From: Gaetbulibacter saemankumensis DSM 17032 | GTDB lineage: Bacteria > Bacteroidota > Bacteroidia > Flavobacteriales > Flavobacteriaceae | Direction: 5' to 3' | Assembly: GCF_000425645.1 (NCBI RefSeq) | Contig: NZ_KE384430.1 | Coordinates: 1,351,492-1,415,491, forward strand | DNA length: 64,000 bases | Shown here: one piece after another, positions 1-7,883 of the stretch | Layout: each line of letters begins with the position of its first letter | Position numbering within the stretch: position 1 is the stretch's first letter | Notes under the pieces: generated by a model | The model's input: the letters and a program-made list of their open reading frames with translations, nothing else | What the model was told of the DNA's origin: nothing | Databases searched by the model: none | Program-made: the position numbers and the translations under genes

Positions 1-370
1 CAAATAAATAAACTTCAATGCCGTTTGCCGAGAATACATCGGCTACTACTTTGGCTAATGACTTACTATTGTGTCTGCAATCGTAAGCAATTACGGCTTT
101 AGGAGTTTCATTTGGAAACAATTTGTTCAAATAATCACTTAGTCCTTGTGTGCTTTTTCCAAGCGTATACTTATTAATGCGGTTGGTGCCAACCCCCATG
201 ATACCTCGCATACCACCCGTGCCGAATTCTAGATCTTTATAAAAACTCTCTTGGATGTCTTTTGGATTATTAGCTATACTATCCTTAATAATCTCTTGAG
301 TTTCATTATCGAAAGTAGGGGTTAACCAAGTGTTTATACGTTCTAAAATTTTTGGTTCGATATGTATCAT
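1..370 (-). CDS. phospho-sugar mutase (phosphoglucomutase/phosphomannomutase), N-terminal part
   Basis: Partial gene cut by the left window edge; only about 123 N-terminal residues are present. It should interconvert hexose 1- and 6-phosphates in the cytoplasm. The translation starts MIHIEPKILERINTWLTP and contains FGTGGMRGIMGVGTNRIN, the conserved N-terminal segment of the alpha-D-phosphohexomutase family. The phosphoserine loop lies beyond the edge, so the substrate cannot be judged. The start chosen is the ATG at 368-370, the only one that precedes the conserved block. The family and the lack of a signal peptide are clear. Phosphoglucomutase versus phosphomannomutase is open. Confidence 0.9.
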   Translation of the reverse strand, partial: MIHIEPKILERINTWLTPTFDNETQEIIKDSIANNPKDIQESFYKDLEFGTGGMRGIMGVGTNRINKYTLGKSTQGLSDYLNKLFPNETPKAVIAYDCRHNSKSLAKVVADVFSANGIEVYLF

Positions 371-442
371 GATATGTAATAAATGTAAATTTTTGTAAAA
401 TATTAATCTGTTGGTTTGATGAGAATTGAAGGGTTAAAGTTA

Positions 443-1393
443 TTAATTTAAATTCAATTCATCTTTAATCAAATAGCGTTTTTTGTCTTGTTTGGTTCGT
501 AATATAATTTCTCCTAGAAAGCCTGCAACAAAGAACTGGGTTCCGATAATCATAGTTGAAAGTGATAGGAAAAATTGGGGTCTTTCTGTAATAAGTCGAC
601 CTGTAGGATTAAGAAATAATTTATCAATCCCCAGATATATAGCAAAGGCGAAACCAATTATAAACATGAGTACACCTAAGGCACCAAATAAGTGCATGGG
701 TTGTTTTCCAAAACGAGAAATAAACCAAATGGTAATTAAATCTAGAAAACCATTTATAAAGCGGTTCATGCCAAATTTGGTAACGCCATATTTTCTGGCT
801 TGGTGCCGTACTACTTTTTCGCCAATATTGGTAAAACCGGCATTTTTAGCTAACACTGGTATATAACGGTGCATTTCACCATTAACATCAATATTTTTTA
901 CTACAACAATGTTATAAGCCTTCAATCCGCAATTAAAATCATTGAGTTTTACGCCTGAGGTTTTTCTAGCCGCCCAATTAAATAGCTTGGATGGTAAATT
1001 TTTAGCGATAACAGAATCGTAACGTTTTTTCTTCCAGCCAGAAACCAAATCAAAATTACCCTGTGCTATCATGGCATATAGTTCCGGAATTTCATCTGGG
1101 TTATCTTGTAAATCGGCATCCATGGTAATGACCACATCACCTTCTGCTTTATCAAAGCCGGCATGTAAGGCTTGCGACTTACCAAAATTCTTTAAAAAAC
1201 GAATGCCTTTTACAGCAGGATTTTTCGATGCTAAATCCTGTATGGTTTGCCAGGATTTATCGGTGCTGCCATCATCAATAAAGATGATTTCATATGAAAA
1301 ATGATTGGATTGCATGACTTTTGCAATCCAATCGTGTAATTCTGTTAAAGAGTCTTGTTCGTTAAGTAGTGGTATGACTACTGATATATTCAT
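443..1393 (-). CDS. glycosyltransferase family 2, membrane-anchored (DPM1/GtrB/ArnC type)
   Basis: A 316-residue enzyme likely to transfer a sugar from a nucleotide donor to a polyprenyl-phosphate carrier at the inner membrane. Residues 1-110 form the GT-A fold: VVIPLLNEQDSL near the start, IDDGSTDKS, then the DXD-type MDADLQDNP around residue 92. Two hydrophobic spans at the C-terminus (about residues 232-257 and 275-300) match the two-helix anchor of GtrB/DPM1 proteins. The acceptor sugar cannot be predicted. It lies downstream of, and in the same direction as, the DUF4199 gene with a 41-base gap, so the two may be co-transcribed. Confidence 0.9.
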   Translation of the reverse strand: MNISVVIPLLNEQDSLTELHDWIAKVMQSNHFSYEIIFIDDGSTDKSWQTIQDLASKNPAVKGIRFLKNFGKSQALHAGFDKAEGDVVITMDADLQDNPDEIPELYAMIAQGNFDLVSGWKKKRYDSVIAKNLPSKLFNWAARKTSGVKLNDFNCGLKAYNIVVVKNIDVNGEMHRYIPVLAKNAGFTNIGEKVVRHQARKYGVTKFGMNRFINGFLDLITIWFISRFGKQPMHLFGALGVLMFIIGFAFAIYLGIDKLFLNPTGRLITERPQFFLSLSTMIIGTQFFVAGFLGEIILRTKQDKKRYLIKDELNLN

Positions 1394-1434
1394 TTAGAGA
1401 CTTTCAAAATGTTAGAGCTTCAAAATTACAGAAT

Positions 1435-1965
1435 TTATTCGGTCTCCGGTTGATTTTTTTTCATGGCTGCCGCAACAATTAGTCCGATGATGCTAAAAAA
1501 TACGGTATATCCTGCAAGTCCTTTTAATATGCTTCCTAATGAATATTGATCTTGCGTTTCAATTTGTTCAACAGATTGGGCAATCGCTTCAGCAGGCGTG
1601 TTAAATCCTTTTAGCATGTCTACTGTTTTTTCAATGGTTTTTTGTTTTAAAACATCGGCTGCTTCTGTGTCAATGAAATTAAAAAGTAAATAGGAAACAA
1701 ACGTGCTTATCGTTAATCCAATAATTATGGTAATAAAATATGCTGTGAAAACTTCTTTAAACGTGGCAAAGCCATTTTGAAGTTGCTTTACTTTTGCTAC
1801 AGAAATAATTCCTAAAGTAATAATAGCAAATATTATAAATAAGCCAAACCACATATTGGTTAACCAATCTAGGTTAATGGCATAGGCTAAAACCGTTAAT
1901 AAAGCTAATAAGGCACCTAAATACAGGCCGAAATTAATTGCTGAGGATTTAGTTGATTTTTCCAT
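1435..1965 (-). CDS. DUF4199 family membrane protein
   Basis: A protein of 176 residues with four predicted membrane helices: two near the N-terminus, one around residue 75-95 and one at the C-terminus before a short KKNQPETE tail. This spacing, and a charged central loop, fit the DUF4199 family, which has no assigned function. The start is the ATG at 1963-1965 (MEKSTKSSAINFG). A longer reading to 2166 would overlap the divergent L31 gene and give a non-conserved leader. A CAAAATTA match at 2061-2068 may be its promoter on the minus strand. The gene neighbours a GT2 glycosyltransferase, an arrangement I recall as common in Flavobacteriaceae. Confidence 0.8.
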   Translation of the reverse strand: MEKSTKSSAINFGLYLGALLALLTVLAYAINLDWLTNMWFGLFIIFAIITLGIISVAKVKQLQNGFATFKEVFTAYFITIIIGLTISTFVSYLLFNFIDTEAADVLKQKTIEKTVDMLKGFNTPAEAIAQSVEQIETQDQYSLGSILKGLAGYTVFFSIIGLIVAAAMKKNQPETE

Positions 1966-2057
1966 GAAAATAAGTTTATTTTGTGAGTATAAAAGTAAGC
2001 CTTTCTCATTATTAATGTGTTCTATGAAATAGAATAATAAAAAAATATAGAAAAGCA

Positions 2058-2087
2058 TTGCAAAATTATAAAAATTACTTATTTTTG
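2058..2087 (+). promoter_or_regulatory. Bacteroidota-type promoter of the L31 gene
   Basis: TTG at 2058-2060 and TATTTTTG at 2080-2087 are 19 bases apart, a match to the phylum's housekeeping consensus (TTTG-N19-TAnnTTTG). The start codon follows at 2124, giving a leader of about 30 bases. Confidence 0.7.
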
Positions 2088-2123
2088 CACTTCCAAAATT
2101 GAAAAGAATTAAAGCTTTAAGCG

Positions 2124-2375
2124 ATGAAAAAAGGTATACATCCAGAGAATTATAGAATTGTAGCATTTAAAGATATGTCTAACGACGATGTGTTTTTAAC
2201 AAAATCTACTGCAAACACTAACGAAACTATTGAGGTTGAAGGTGTTGAGTATCCACTTGTCAAAATGGAGATTTCAAGAACATCGCACCCATACTACACT
2301 GGTAAATCTAAATTAGTAGATACTGCTGGTCGTATTGATAAATTCAAAAACAAATACGCTAAGTTTAAAAAATAA
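2124..2375 (+). CDS. rpmE2: 50S ribosomal protein L31, type B
   Basis: An 83-residue ribosomal protein of the large subunit, starting [19 protein letters not shown] and ending [11 protein letters not shown]. It contains the [20 protein letters not shown] block typical of L31. The protein has no cysteine at all, so it is the zinc-independent C-minus form (type B). In species with two forms this one replaces the zinc-binding L31 under zinc limitation; whether a second copy exists cannot be told here. It is monocistronic: its own promoter lies upstream and a hairpin terminator follows directly. Confidence 0.97.
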   Translation: MKKGIHPENYRIVAFKDMSNDDVFLTKSTANTNETIEVEGVEYPLVKMEISRTSHPYYTGKSKLVDTAGRIDKFKNKYAKFKK

Positions 2376-2394
2376 TCTTAGTTACCATATAATG

Positions 2395-2431
2395 AAAGCC
2401 TTCGGTATTTTTAATATTGAAGGCTTTTTTA
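2395..2431 (+). terminator. intrinsic terminator after L31
   Basis: A 9-bp stem, AAAGCCTTC at 2395-2403 pairing with GAAGGCTTT at 2419-2427, followed by a short T run. It lies 20 bases after the L31 stop codon. Confidence 0.85.
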
Positions 2432-2528
2432 TATTCTACATTTAACCTACTTTTGATATGCTGTGTAACCGAATTCAGGATTAGAGTAAGTTGCTCTATA
2501 TATTGAATTTAACCTATTTTTTTTGAGT

Positions 2529-3704
2529 ATGAATTACATCCTTTTTGATGGTCCGTCACGTAATAACTTACTACCCTTCACTTTTACAAGACCAGTAGCT
2601 GATATAAGAATTGGCATTTTAACGATTCGAGAAAAATGGGAAGCTTATTTGGATACCACTACCACTACAATAACAGAAGACTATTTGTCGGATAAATTTC
2701 CTATGGTTGAAATGGATGCTAATGTTATGATTAATGCATCGTATTTGCCAAATTTGGAATTGATAGAAATGGTTAAGGATCTTAAAGAGAATCAAGCTAT
2801 TTTTAAGGATGAAGATGTTATTGCATTTTATACAAAGGATACACAAGAGGATATTGATTTTGATACTTATGAAGCATTAGAGTATAATGATGAGGTAATT
2901 AAAATTGAATATACCTGGGATATATTTTCAAAAAATGCTGAAGCTATTCAGGAAGATTTTAATCTGTTAACCAAAGGTCGTACTTCTATTCCAATCCCTG
3001 GCAGTAATAATGTGATGGGAGCAGAACATATATTTATCGAAGAAGGGGCTGCGGTAGAATGTGCCATATTAAATGCTACGAAAGGACCTATTTATATAGG
3101 TAAGGATAGTTTGATAATGGAAGGCTCTATGGTGCGTGGTCCATTGGCTATTTGTGAAGGTGCTGTTGTTAAAATGGGAGCGAAAATTTATGGGCCGACT
3201 ACTATTGGTGTGCAATGTAAAGTTGGAGGAGAAGTTAATAATGCTGTATTATTTGCAAATTCCAGTAAAGGTCATGACGGCTATTTGGGGAATTCCGTTA
3301 TCGGGGAGTGGTGTAATTTAGGTGCTGATACCAATAATTCGAATCTTAAAAATAATTATGCCGAAGTTAGGCTCTGGAACTACGAAACAGAAAGTTTTGC
3401 TAGAACAGGTCTGCAGTTTTGTGGACTTATGATGGGTGATCATAGTAAGTGTGGTATTAGTACCATGTTTAATACGGGAACCGTTGTTGGGGTTAGCTCG
3501 AATATTTTTGGGAGTGGATTCCCAAGAAATTTTGTACCCAGCTTTTCCTGGGGTGGTCATTCAGGATTTACTACCTATGTAACAAAAAAAGCTTTTGAAG
3601 TGGCGGAATTGGTGTTGTCTAGACGTGAAGAAGCCTTAACCGATGTTGATAAAGCTATCTTAGAGCATGTCTTCGAGGAAACTAAAAAGTACCGCAGAGG
3701 TTAA
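2529..3704 (+). CDS. GlmU-family sugar nucleotidyltransferase / acyltransferase-like protein
   Basis: A 391-residue protein with an N-terminal NTP_transf_4-type domain (MNYILFDGPSRNNLLPFTFT, then PVADIRIGILTIREKW) and a C-terminal left-handed beta-helix region from about residue 155 (ECAILNATKGPIYIGKDS, MVRGPLAICEGAVVKMGAKI, GEVNNAVLFANSSKGHDGYL) like the acetyltransferase half of GlmU. It probably makes or acetylates a sugar nucleotide for cell-envelope glycans. The usual GxGTRM loop of GlmU is not visible at the N-terminus. The ATG at 2529 is preferred to a TTG two codons upstream because the family begins MNYILFD. TACTTTTG at 2448-2455 is a possible -7 promoter box. The exact reaction is not settled by sequence. 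Confidence 0.85.
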   Translation: MNYILFDGPSRNNLLPFTFTRPVADIRIGILTIREKWEAYLDTTTTTITEDYLSDKFPMVEMDANVMINASYLPNLELIEMVKDLKENQAIFKDEDVIAFYTKDTQEDIDFDTYEALEYNDEVIKIEYTWDIFSKNAEAIQEDFNLLTKGRTSIPIPGSNNVMGAEHIFIEEGAAVECAILNATKGPIYIGKDSLIMEGSMVRGPLAICEGAVVKMGAKIYGPTTIGVQCKVGGEVNNAVLFANSSKGHDGYLGNSVIGEWCNLGADTNNSNLKNNYAEVRLWNYETESFARTGLQFCGLMMGDHSKCGISTMFNTGTVVGVSSNIFGSGFPRNFVPSFSWGGHSGFTTYVTKKAFEVAELVLSRREEALTDVDKAILEHVFEETKKYRRG

Positions 3705-3989
3705 GATTTTATTTGAATAGTATTCTTTCCTTTTGAAGATGTTTTCCTAATGAAATGTTAATGACTTATTTTTTGATGGATTTTGCTTAAAAAGCTTGAA
3801 ACTATGTGAAATATTGTATTATTTAATATAATAATGGTGTTCTATTGCTTTATTTATGGGGGCTGGTATAAATAATTAAAAAATAATTAAAAAAAATAAT
3901 TTTTTTTCCACCCATTTAACATTTTTTTAAGTACTACCTGTAAATACCTCTCAAGGAGGTGTTGTAATTAACTAATTAAATTTTTCATT
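3705..3989. other. 285-base AT-rich intergenic region ahead of the T9SS protein
   Basis: No gene is visible on either strand. It holds AT tracts including A8-TAA-T8 at 3889-3907 and a small hairpin at 3946-3960. I do not see a clean TAnnTTTG promoter box, so the promoter of the gene at 3990 is not identified. Confidence 0.5.
3946..3962 (+). promoter_or_regulatory. hairpin containing a Shine-Dalgarno-like AAGGAGGTG
   Basis: ACCTC (3946-3950) can pair with GAGGT (3956-3960). The right arm lies inside AAGGAGGTG, a full complement to the 3' end of 16S rRNA as known from other bacteria, which is rare in Bacteroidota leaders. It lies 27 bases before the ATG at 3990, too far for normal initiation. 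Confidence 0.4.
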
Positions 3990-6104
3990 ATGAAACAAAA
4001 TTCCACTATGTATGGATGGGTAGCCACTTTGTTATGCATCCTATTTTTTCAATTATCCAATGCACAAACTGTAACTGTGTCGGATCCTACACCTGGTGCT
4101 CCAGCAGATTATACGTTTAACTATACTTTAGCAACTGATTTGCCTGGCATCGCTCCACCTACAGGGTTTAATTATTTATTTGACTTTGTTTTTGCAGATA
4201 CTGCTCCTGTTGGAGGTTATCCAACCGCATTGCCTCAAGAATTAGGGTTAACCAGTAGTAATTTTAAAGTATGGAGAAATGGGGTTTTGCTAACAAATGC
4301 TACAGATTATACTGTGAGTCTAAGTACTAATACCGATAGTGATTTCTCAAGAGTTAGAATACAGACCAATGTAGATCTTGTTGCTGGAGATGAGTTACAG
4401 GTTGAAATTAGTGGTGCCTATAGCAACCCTATAGGTCTTGGAGCGTATACATTTGATTTTAGAACCTATAGTCTTACCTTGGCGGGAGAAAATACTATAG
4501 ACAGCTTTCAAGCTACATTTGTAAATGCAACTAACACAGTTTATATGGCTGATACGACTGTAGATGCTTTAACGGATTATACGTTTTTGTATACCACGGT
4601 ATCTGACGTGGTTACGGCAAATGGAGATCGCTTGTTTTCTTTAAACAAAGATGATATTGCGCCTGCAGTGTATGCAGATTTTCAGACACCAGGGAACCCT
4701 TTAACGGCAACAAACGTAGTTGTTACGTTAAACGGAGCTGAATTAACTGCTGGAACTGATTATGATGCCAATGTTTCTGCATCACAGATTTATATTGATG
4801 CGTTAATCGATGTACCGGCAGGTTCTATATTGAAGGTGGAATTAAAGCAATTAATTACAAATCCATCAAATGTTGGGGAGTATAACGTTTCTTTTCAGAC
4901 AAGTACCTCTAGTGAAACGCCAATTGACGCTTTTCAAGATGCAGTATATGTTGGAAGTATTGTAGAGGTTTCAGATGCATCGACGGACGTAATGGCAGAT
5001 TACACATTTAAATATCAGATCACAACTGAAGTGTCTCCTGTTGCAAATATTCGTCTTTTTAATATTTATTTAGATGATATTGCACCAGCTAATTATCCAA
5101 ATTTTGATAAAACTAATTACGAGATTAATGTAAAAGTTAATGGTGTTCCTTTGGTGAATAATGAAGATTATACTACTGCGATTAGTAATAATTCTGATCA
5201 AATTGGAGTTAATACTAAAAAACAACTTCTGCCTGTAGGTACTAAATTTGAAGTTGAGATTAAACAGGCTATAGTTAATCCTGCAATTAGTGGAGATTAC
5301 ACATTTAATTTTGGAACGGCATATTTAAGTTTCAGTGATTTTAAATATTATGATATAGAAAGTTTTGCAGGTACTGTTATGATAGTAAAAGCCCCGACGG
5401 TAACTGTCGCAGACCCTACATTAGGAGCTTTAACAGATTATACATTCCATTATACTACAGAAACAGAATTACAGCTAAGTGCTGGGAAGAGGCTATTTGA
5501 ATTAAAGCGTGCTAATATAACACCAGCGGGTAAATATATTGCTTGGCCTAGTGATATTACAAGTGCTTTACCGATAGAAAACCTGGTCGTAAAATTAAAT
5601 GGGGTTGATTTGATTTCTGGTACAGATTATAATGGATATGTAAATTCTAATGAAATTTATGTTACTATGCTTTCCGAAGATTATCCTGCAGGTTCAGAAT
5701 TTGAAGTACAGGTAAAAGGTTTGATTACTAATCCTTCTGAGTCAGGTGAGTACAATTTTACATTTGTTACAAGTGAGTTTATATTGCCTCCTATTCCTCC
5801 TATTACAACTGTTTTTGACACTTTTCAAGCTAGTGTTACTATAGGGACTCTTTCATCTATTGATTTTGAGGAGGGTAAATTCAAGTTTTATCCAAACCCA
5901 GTAAAAGATGTATTACATGTACAGGCTCCAGTAGTTATAAAAAATGTAGTGGTATACAATGTGGTAGGTCAGGAAGTATATAATGTATCTCCAAATGCTA
6001 TGGAAAGCACTATAAACTTAGCTTCTCAGGCTAGGGGTGTATATTTAGTAAAATTGGTATCAGAAAATAATAATACTAAAACTATAAAAGTGATTAAGAA
6101 TTAA
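3990..6104 (+). CDS. T9SS-secreted protein with four tandem beta-rich repeats
   Basis: A 704-residue secreted protein with an N-terminal signal peptide (residues 1-25, ending LSNAQ). Four repeats of about 145-155 residues follow, at roughly 27-182, 183-325, 326-470 and 471-625. Each opens with a V-x-V/M-A/S-D...DYTFxY motif (VTVSDPTPGAPADYTF, MADTTVDALTDYTF, VSDASTDVMADYTF, VADPTLGALTDYTF) and ends near NPxxxGxYxxxF. The last 70 residues are a type A T9SS sorting domain (FKFYPNPVKDVLHV ... GVYLVKL). No catalytic motif is seen. It probably works at the cell surface as an adhesin or matrix protein, which is inference. The repeats match no domain I can name. Confidence 0.85.
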   Translation: MKQNSTMYGWVATLLCILFFQLSNAQTVTVSDPTPGAPADYTFNYTLATDLPGIAPPTGFNYLFDFVFADTAPVGGYPTALPQELGLTSSNFKVWRNGVLLTNATDYTVSLSTNTDSDFSRVRIQTNVDLVAGDELQVEISGAYSNPIGLGAYTFDFRTYSLTLAGENTIDSFQATFVNATNTVYMADTTVDALTDYTFLYTTVSDVVTANGDRLFSLNKDDIAPAVYADFQTPGNPLTATNVVVTLNGAELTAGTDYDANVSASQIYIDALIDVPAGSILKVELKQLITNPSNVGEYNVSFQTSTSSETPIDAFQDAVYVGSIVEVSDASTDVMADYTFKYQITTEVSPVANIRLFNIYLDDIAPANYPNFDKTNYEINVKVNGVPLVNNEDYTTAISNNSDQIGVNTKKQLLPVGTKFEVEIKQAIVNPAISGDYTFNFGTAYLSFSDFKYYDIESFAGTVMIVKAPTVTVADPTLGALTDYTFHYTTETELQLSAGKRLFELKRANITPAGKYIAWPSDITSALPIENLVVKLNGVDLISGTDYNGYVNSNEIYVTMLSEDYPAGSEFEVQVKGLITNPSESGEYNFTFVTSEFILPPIPPITTVFDTFQASVTIGTLSSIDFEEGKFKFYPNPVKDVLHVQAPVVIKNVVVYNVVGQEVYNVSPNAMESTINLASQARGVYLVKLVSENNNTKTIKVIKN

Positions 6105-6131
6105 TTTTTAGTCTTATACCACAATTACAAG

Positions 6132-6165
6132 AAAGAGTTTTCATTTTATGGGAACTCTTTTTTTG
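6132..6165. terminator. bidirectional terminator between convergent genes
   Basis: AAAGAGTT at 6132-6139 pairs with AACTCTTT at 6153-6160, followed by T's on the plus strand. It lies between the T9SS gene and the convergent substrate-binding protein. Confidence 0.75.
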
Positions 6166-6173
6166 TTTCTAAA

Positions 6174-7793
6174 TTATTGTTTTTTCACCCTTTTTAGGTC
6201 TAACAAATTAATGGGGTTAATACCTAAACCATTTATATGTTTTCTTGTAAATCGAACGACTTCGTCATAAAATAGTGGAACGATGGGCGTTTCAGATAAT
6301 ATTAAAGAGTCCATTTTAGTGTACAATAATTCACGCTTTTTAGGATGAGTTTCTTTAAATGCTTGCTCATACCATGCATCGAATAACTCATTTTTAAAAT
6401 GGGTGTAATTAGGGCCATTCGGCGCGAAATTTTTGCTGTAGTAAAGCGATAAATAGTTTTCGGCATCCGGGTAATCTGCTACCCAACTGGCTCTAAATAA
6501 ATTTAATTTACCATGAGCTTTAGCATCTTTTAAACTGGCTGGTGGAATAACATCAACATTTACTATTAATCCTGTTTTTTGCAATTCTCGCTGGATGTAT
6601 TCACAAAAACTTAAATAATTACTGGTAGTTGTTATGGTTATTTCGGGCGTGTTATTTCTACTGTCATTTTTAAATTGCGTAATCAAGGCTTTTGCTTTTT
6701 CCGGTTGATAGCTATATCCAATCGAGTTGTTATATCCGGGTAATCCTTTGGGTATGAACCCACCATTTGCCGGAATACCAATGCCGTTTCGTAGGTAAAT
6801 CATCATCTTTTTTCTGTCAAAGCCATAGTTTATAGCCTGACGGATAAGTTCCGATTGAATTTCAGGAATGTCAGAATCCAAATAAAATGCCAGATATTCC
6901 GTATTTAAATAAGGACCACGAATCATATTTACATGGGGCTGGTATTGTGATCTCAGTTGTCCATCAGCCGTGAGTATCTCATCTTTATAAGAAGCATCCA
7001 ATCCGGAAACAAAATCAATATTGCCCTGAGTGAACTGTAAAAATTCACTTTGCTTATCTGGTAAAAAAGTAATGGCTATGGCTTCAAGGTAGGGGAGTTG
7101 TTTGTTTTCAAAATCCCGTTCGAAATAAAGTTTGTTCTTTCTAAAAACAAGTTTTATGTTTTCTTCCCAGCGTTTAAATTTAAATGGTCCCGTACCAATA
7201 GGATTCGAACGAAAGTCGGTTTTGTAATGTTCTACAATTTCTTTCGGAACAACCGAGCAGTATTTCATGGTTAGTAATCCTAGAAATGCCGGGAAAGGTT
7301 GTTTTAAATGAATTTGAAAAATGCTGTCATTTATAGCTTTAAAAGATTTTACTTTATTTAATACCCAACTTCCAGGGGAGGCTACCGACTTATCTAATAA
7401 GCGATTTAAACTGTATTCAAAATCTTTAGCGATTACGGTGCGGGTAGAATCTTTACCAAATAATTCGTGCTTATGAAAAAACACATCGCTACGTAAATTG
7501 AAATTATAGGTAAGTCCGTCTTCTGAAATATTCCAGTTTTTTGCTATGCACGGTTGAACATGAAGTTGTTCGTCCATTTGAACCAGTCCATTAAACAACT
7601 GATTCGTGGCCCAGATATCTGCAATATCCTTTGAGAATACAGGGTCTAAGGAGCCAATATTTTTGTGTTCATTATATCGAAAAACAAGATGATCTTTTAC
7701 GTTTGATTTGTTTTTTGTGCAAGAAGTATAAAAACTAACAATGCAACATATTGATAAATAGAATATTAAATGTTTGGTAATTGGTTTTAACAT
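6174..7793 (-). CDS. ABC transporter substrate-binding lipoprotein, oligopeptide family (SBP_bac_5)
   Basis: A 539-residue family 5 solute-binding protein of the DppA/OppA type. Residues 1-25 form a lipoprotein signal with the lipobox FYTSC, so it should be membrane-anchored in the envelope. The body shows the family pattern: SLDPVFSKDIADIWATNQLF, the AKNWNISEDGLTYNFNLR block, PIGTGPFKFKRW, and a C-terminal LYTKMDSLILSETPIVPLFY. It likely binds oligopeptides. No permease or ATPase gene of an Opp/Dpp system lies next to it, so it is an orphan subunit here. It converges with the T9SS gene and diverges from mtaB. Confidence 0.88.
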   Translation of the reverse strand: MLKPITKHLIFYLSICCIVSFYTSCTKNKSNVKDHLVFRYNEHKNIGSLDPVFSKDIADIWATNQLFNGLVQMDEQLHVQPCIAKNWNISEDGLTYNFNLRSDVFFHKHELFGKDSTRTVIAKDFEYSLNRLLDKSVASPGSWVLNKVKSFKAINDSIFQIHLKQPFPAFLGLLTMKYCSVVPKEIVEHYKTDFRSNPIGTGPFKFKRWEENIKLVFRKNKLYFERDFENKQLPYLEAIAITFLPDKQSEFLQFTQGNIDFVSGLDASYKDEILTADGQLRSQYQPHVNMIRGPYLNTEYLAFYLDSDIPEIQSELIRQAINYGFDRKKMMIYLRNGIGIPANGGFIPKGLPGYNNSIGYSYQPEKAKALITQFKNDSRNNTPEITITTTSNYLSFCEYIQRELQKTGLIVNVDVIPPASLKDAKAHGKLNLFRASWVADYPDAENYLSLYYSKNFAPNGPNYTHFKNELFDAWYEQAFKETHPKKRELLYTKMDSLILSETPIVPLFYDEVVRFTRKHINGLGINPINLLDLKRVKKQ

Positions 7794-7808
7794 GTTGCTA
7801 ATAAGTTG

Positions 7809-7816
7809 TAAATTTG
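7809..7816 (+). promoter_or_regulatory. candidate -7 promoter box upstream of mtaB
   Basis: TAAATTTG followed by C matches TAnnTTTGc. It is 68 bases ahead of the mtaB ATG. A well-spaced -33 TTG is not seen, so the call is moderate. Confidence 0.5.
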
Positions 7817-7883
7817 CACTCTTTTAAACAAAAGAAGTAAATATAATCAGATTTACCTCTTTGCGGAAATGACAAAAGCATAA

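Noticed and set aside
483-866. A 127-residue plus-strand frame opposite the GT2 gene
   Set aside because: Antisense shadow; the GT2 frame shows full family motifs.
4000-6100. A CRISPR array or DNA repeat suggested by the periodic T9SS protein
   Set aside because: The repeats are long, diverged and in frame; they are protein domains and the DNA copies are not identical.
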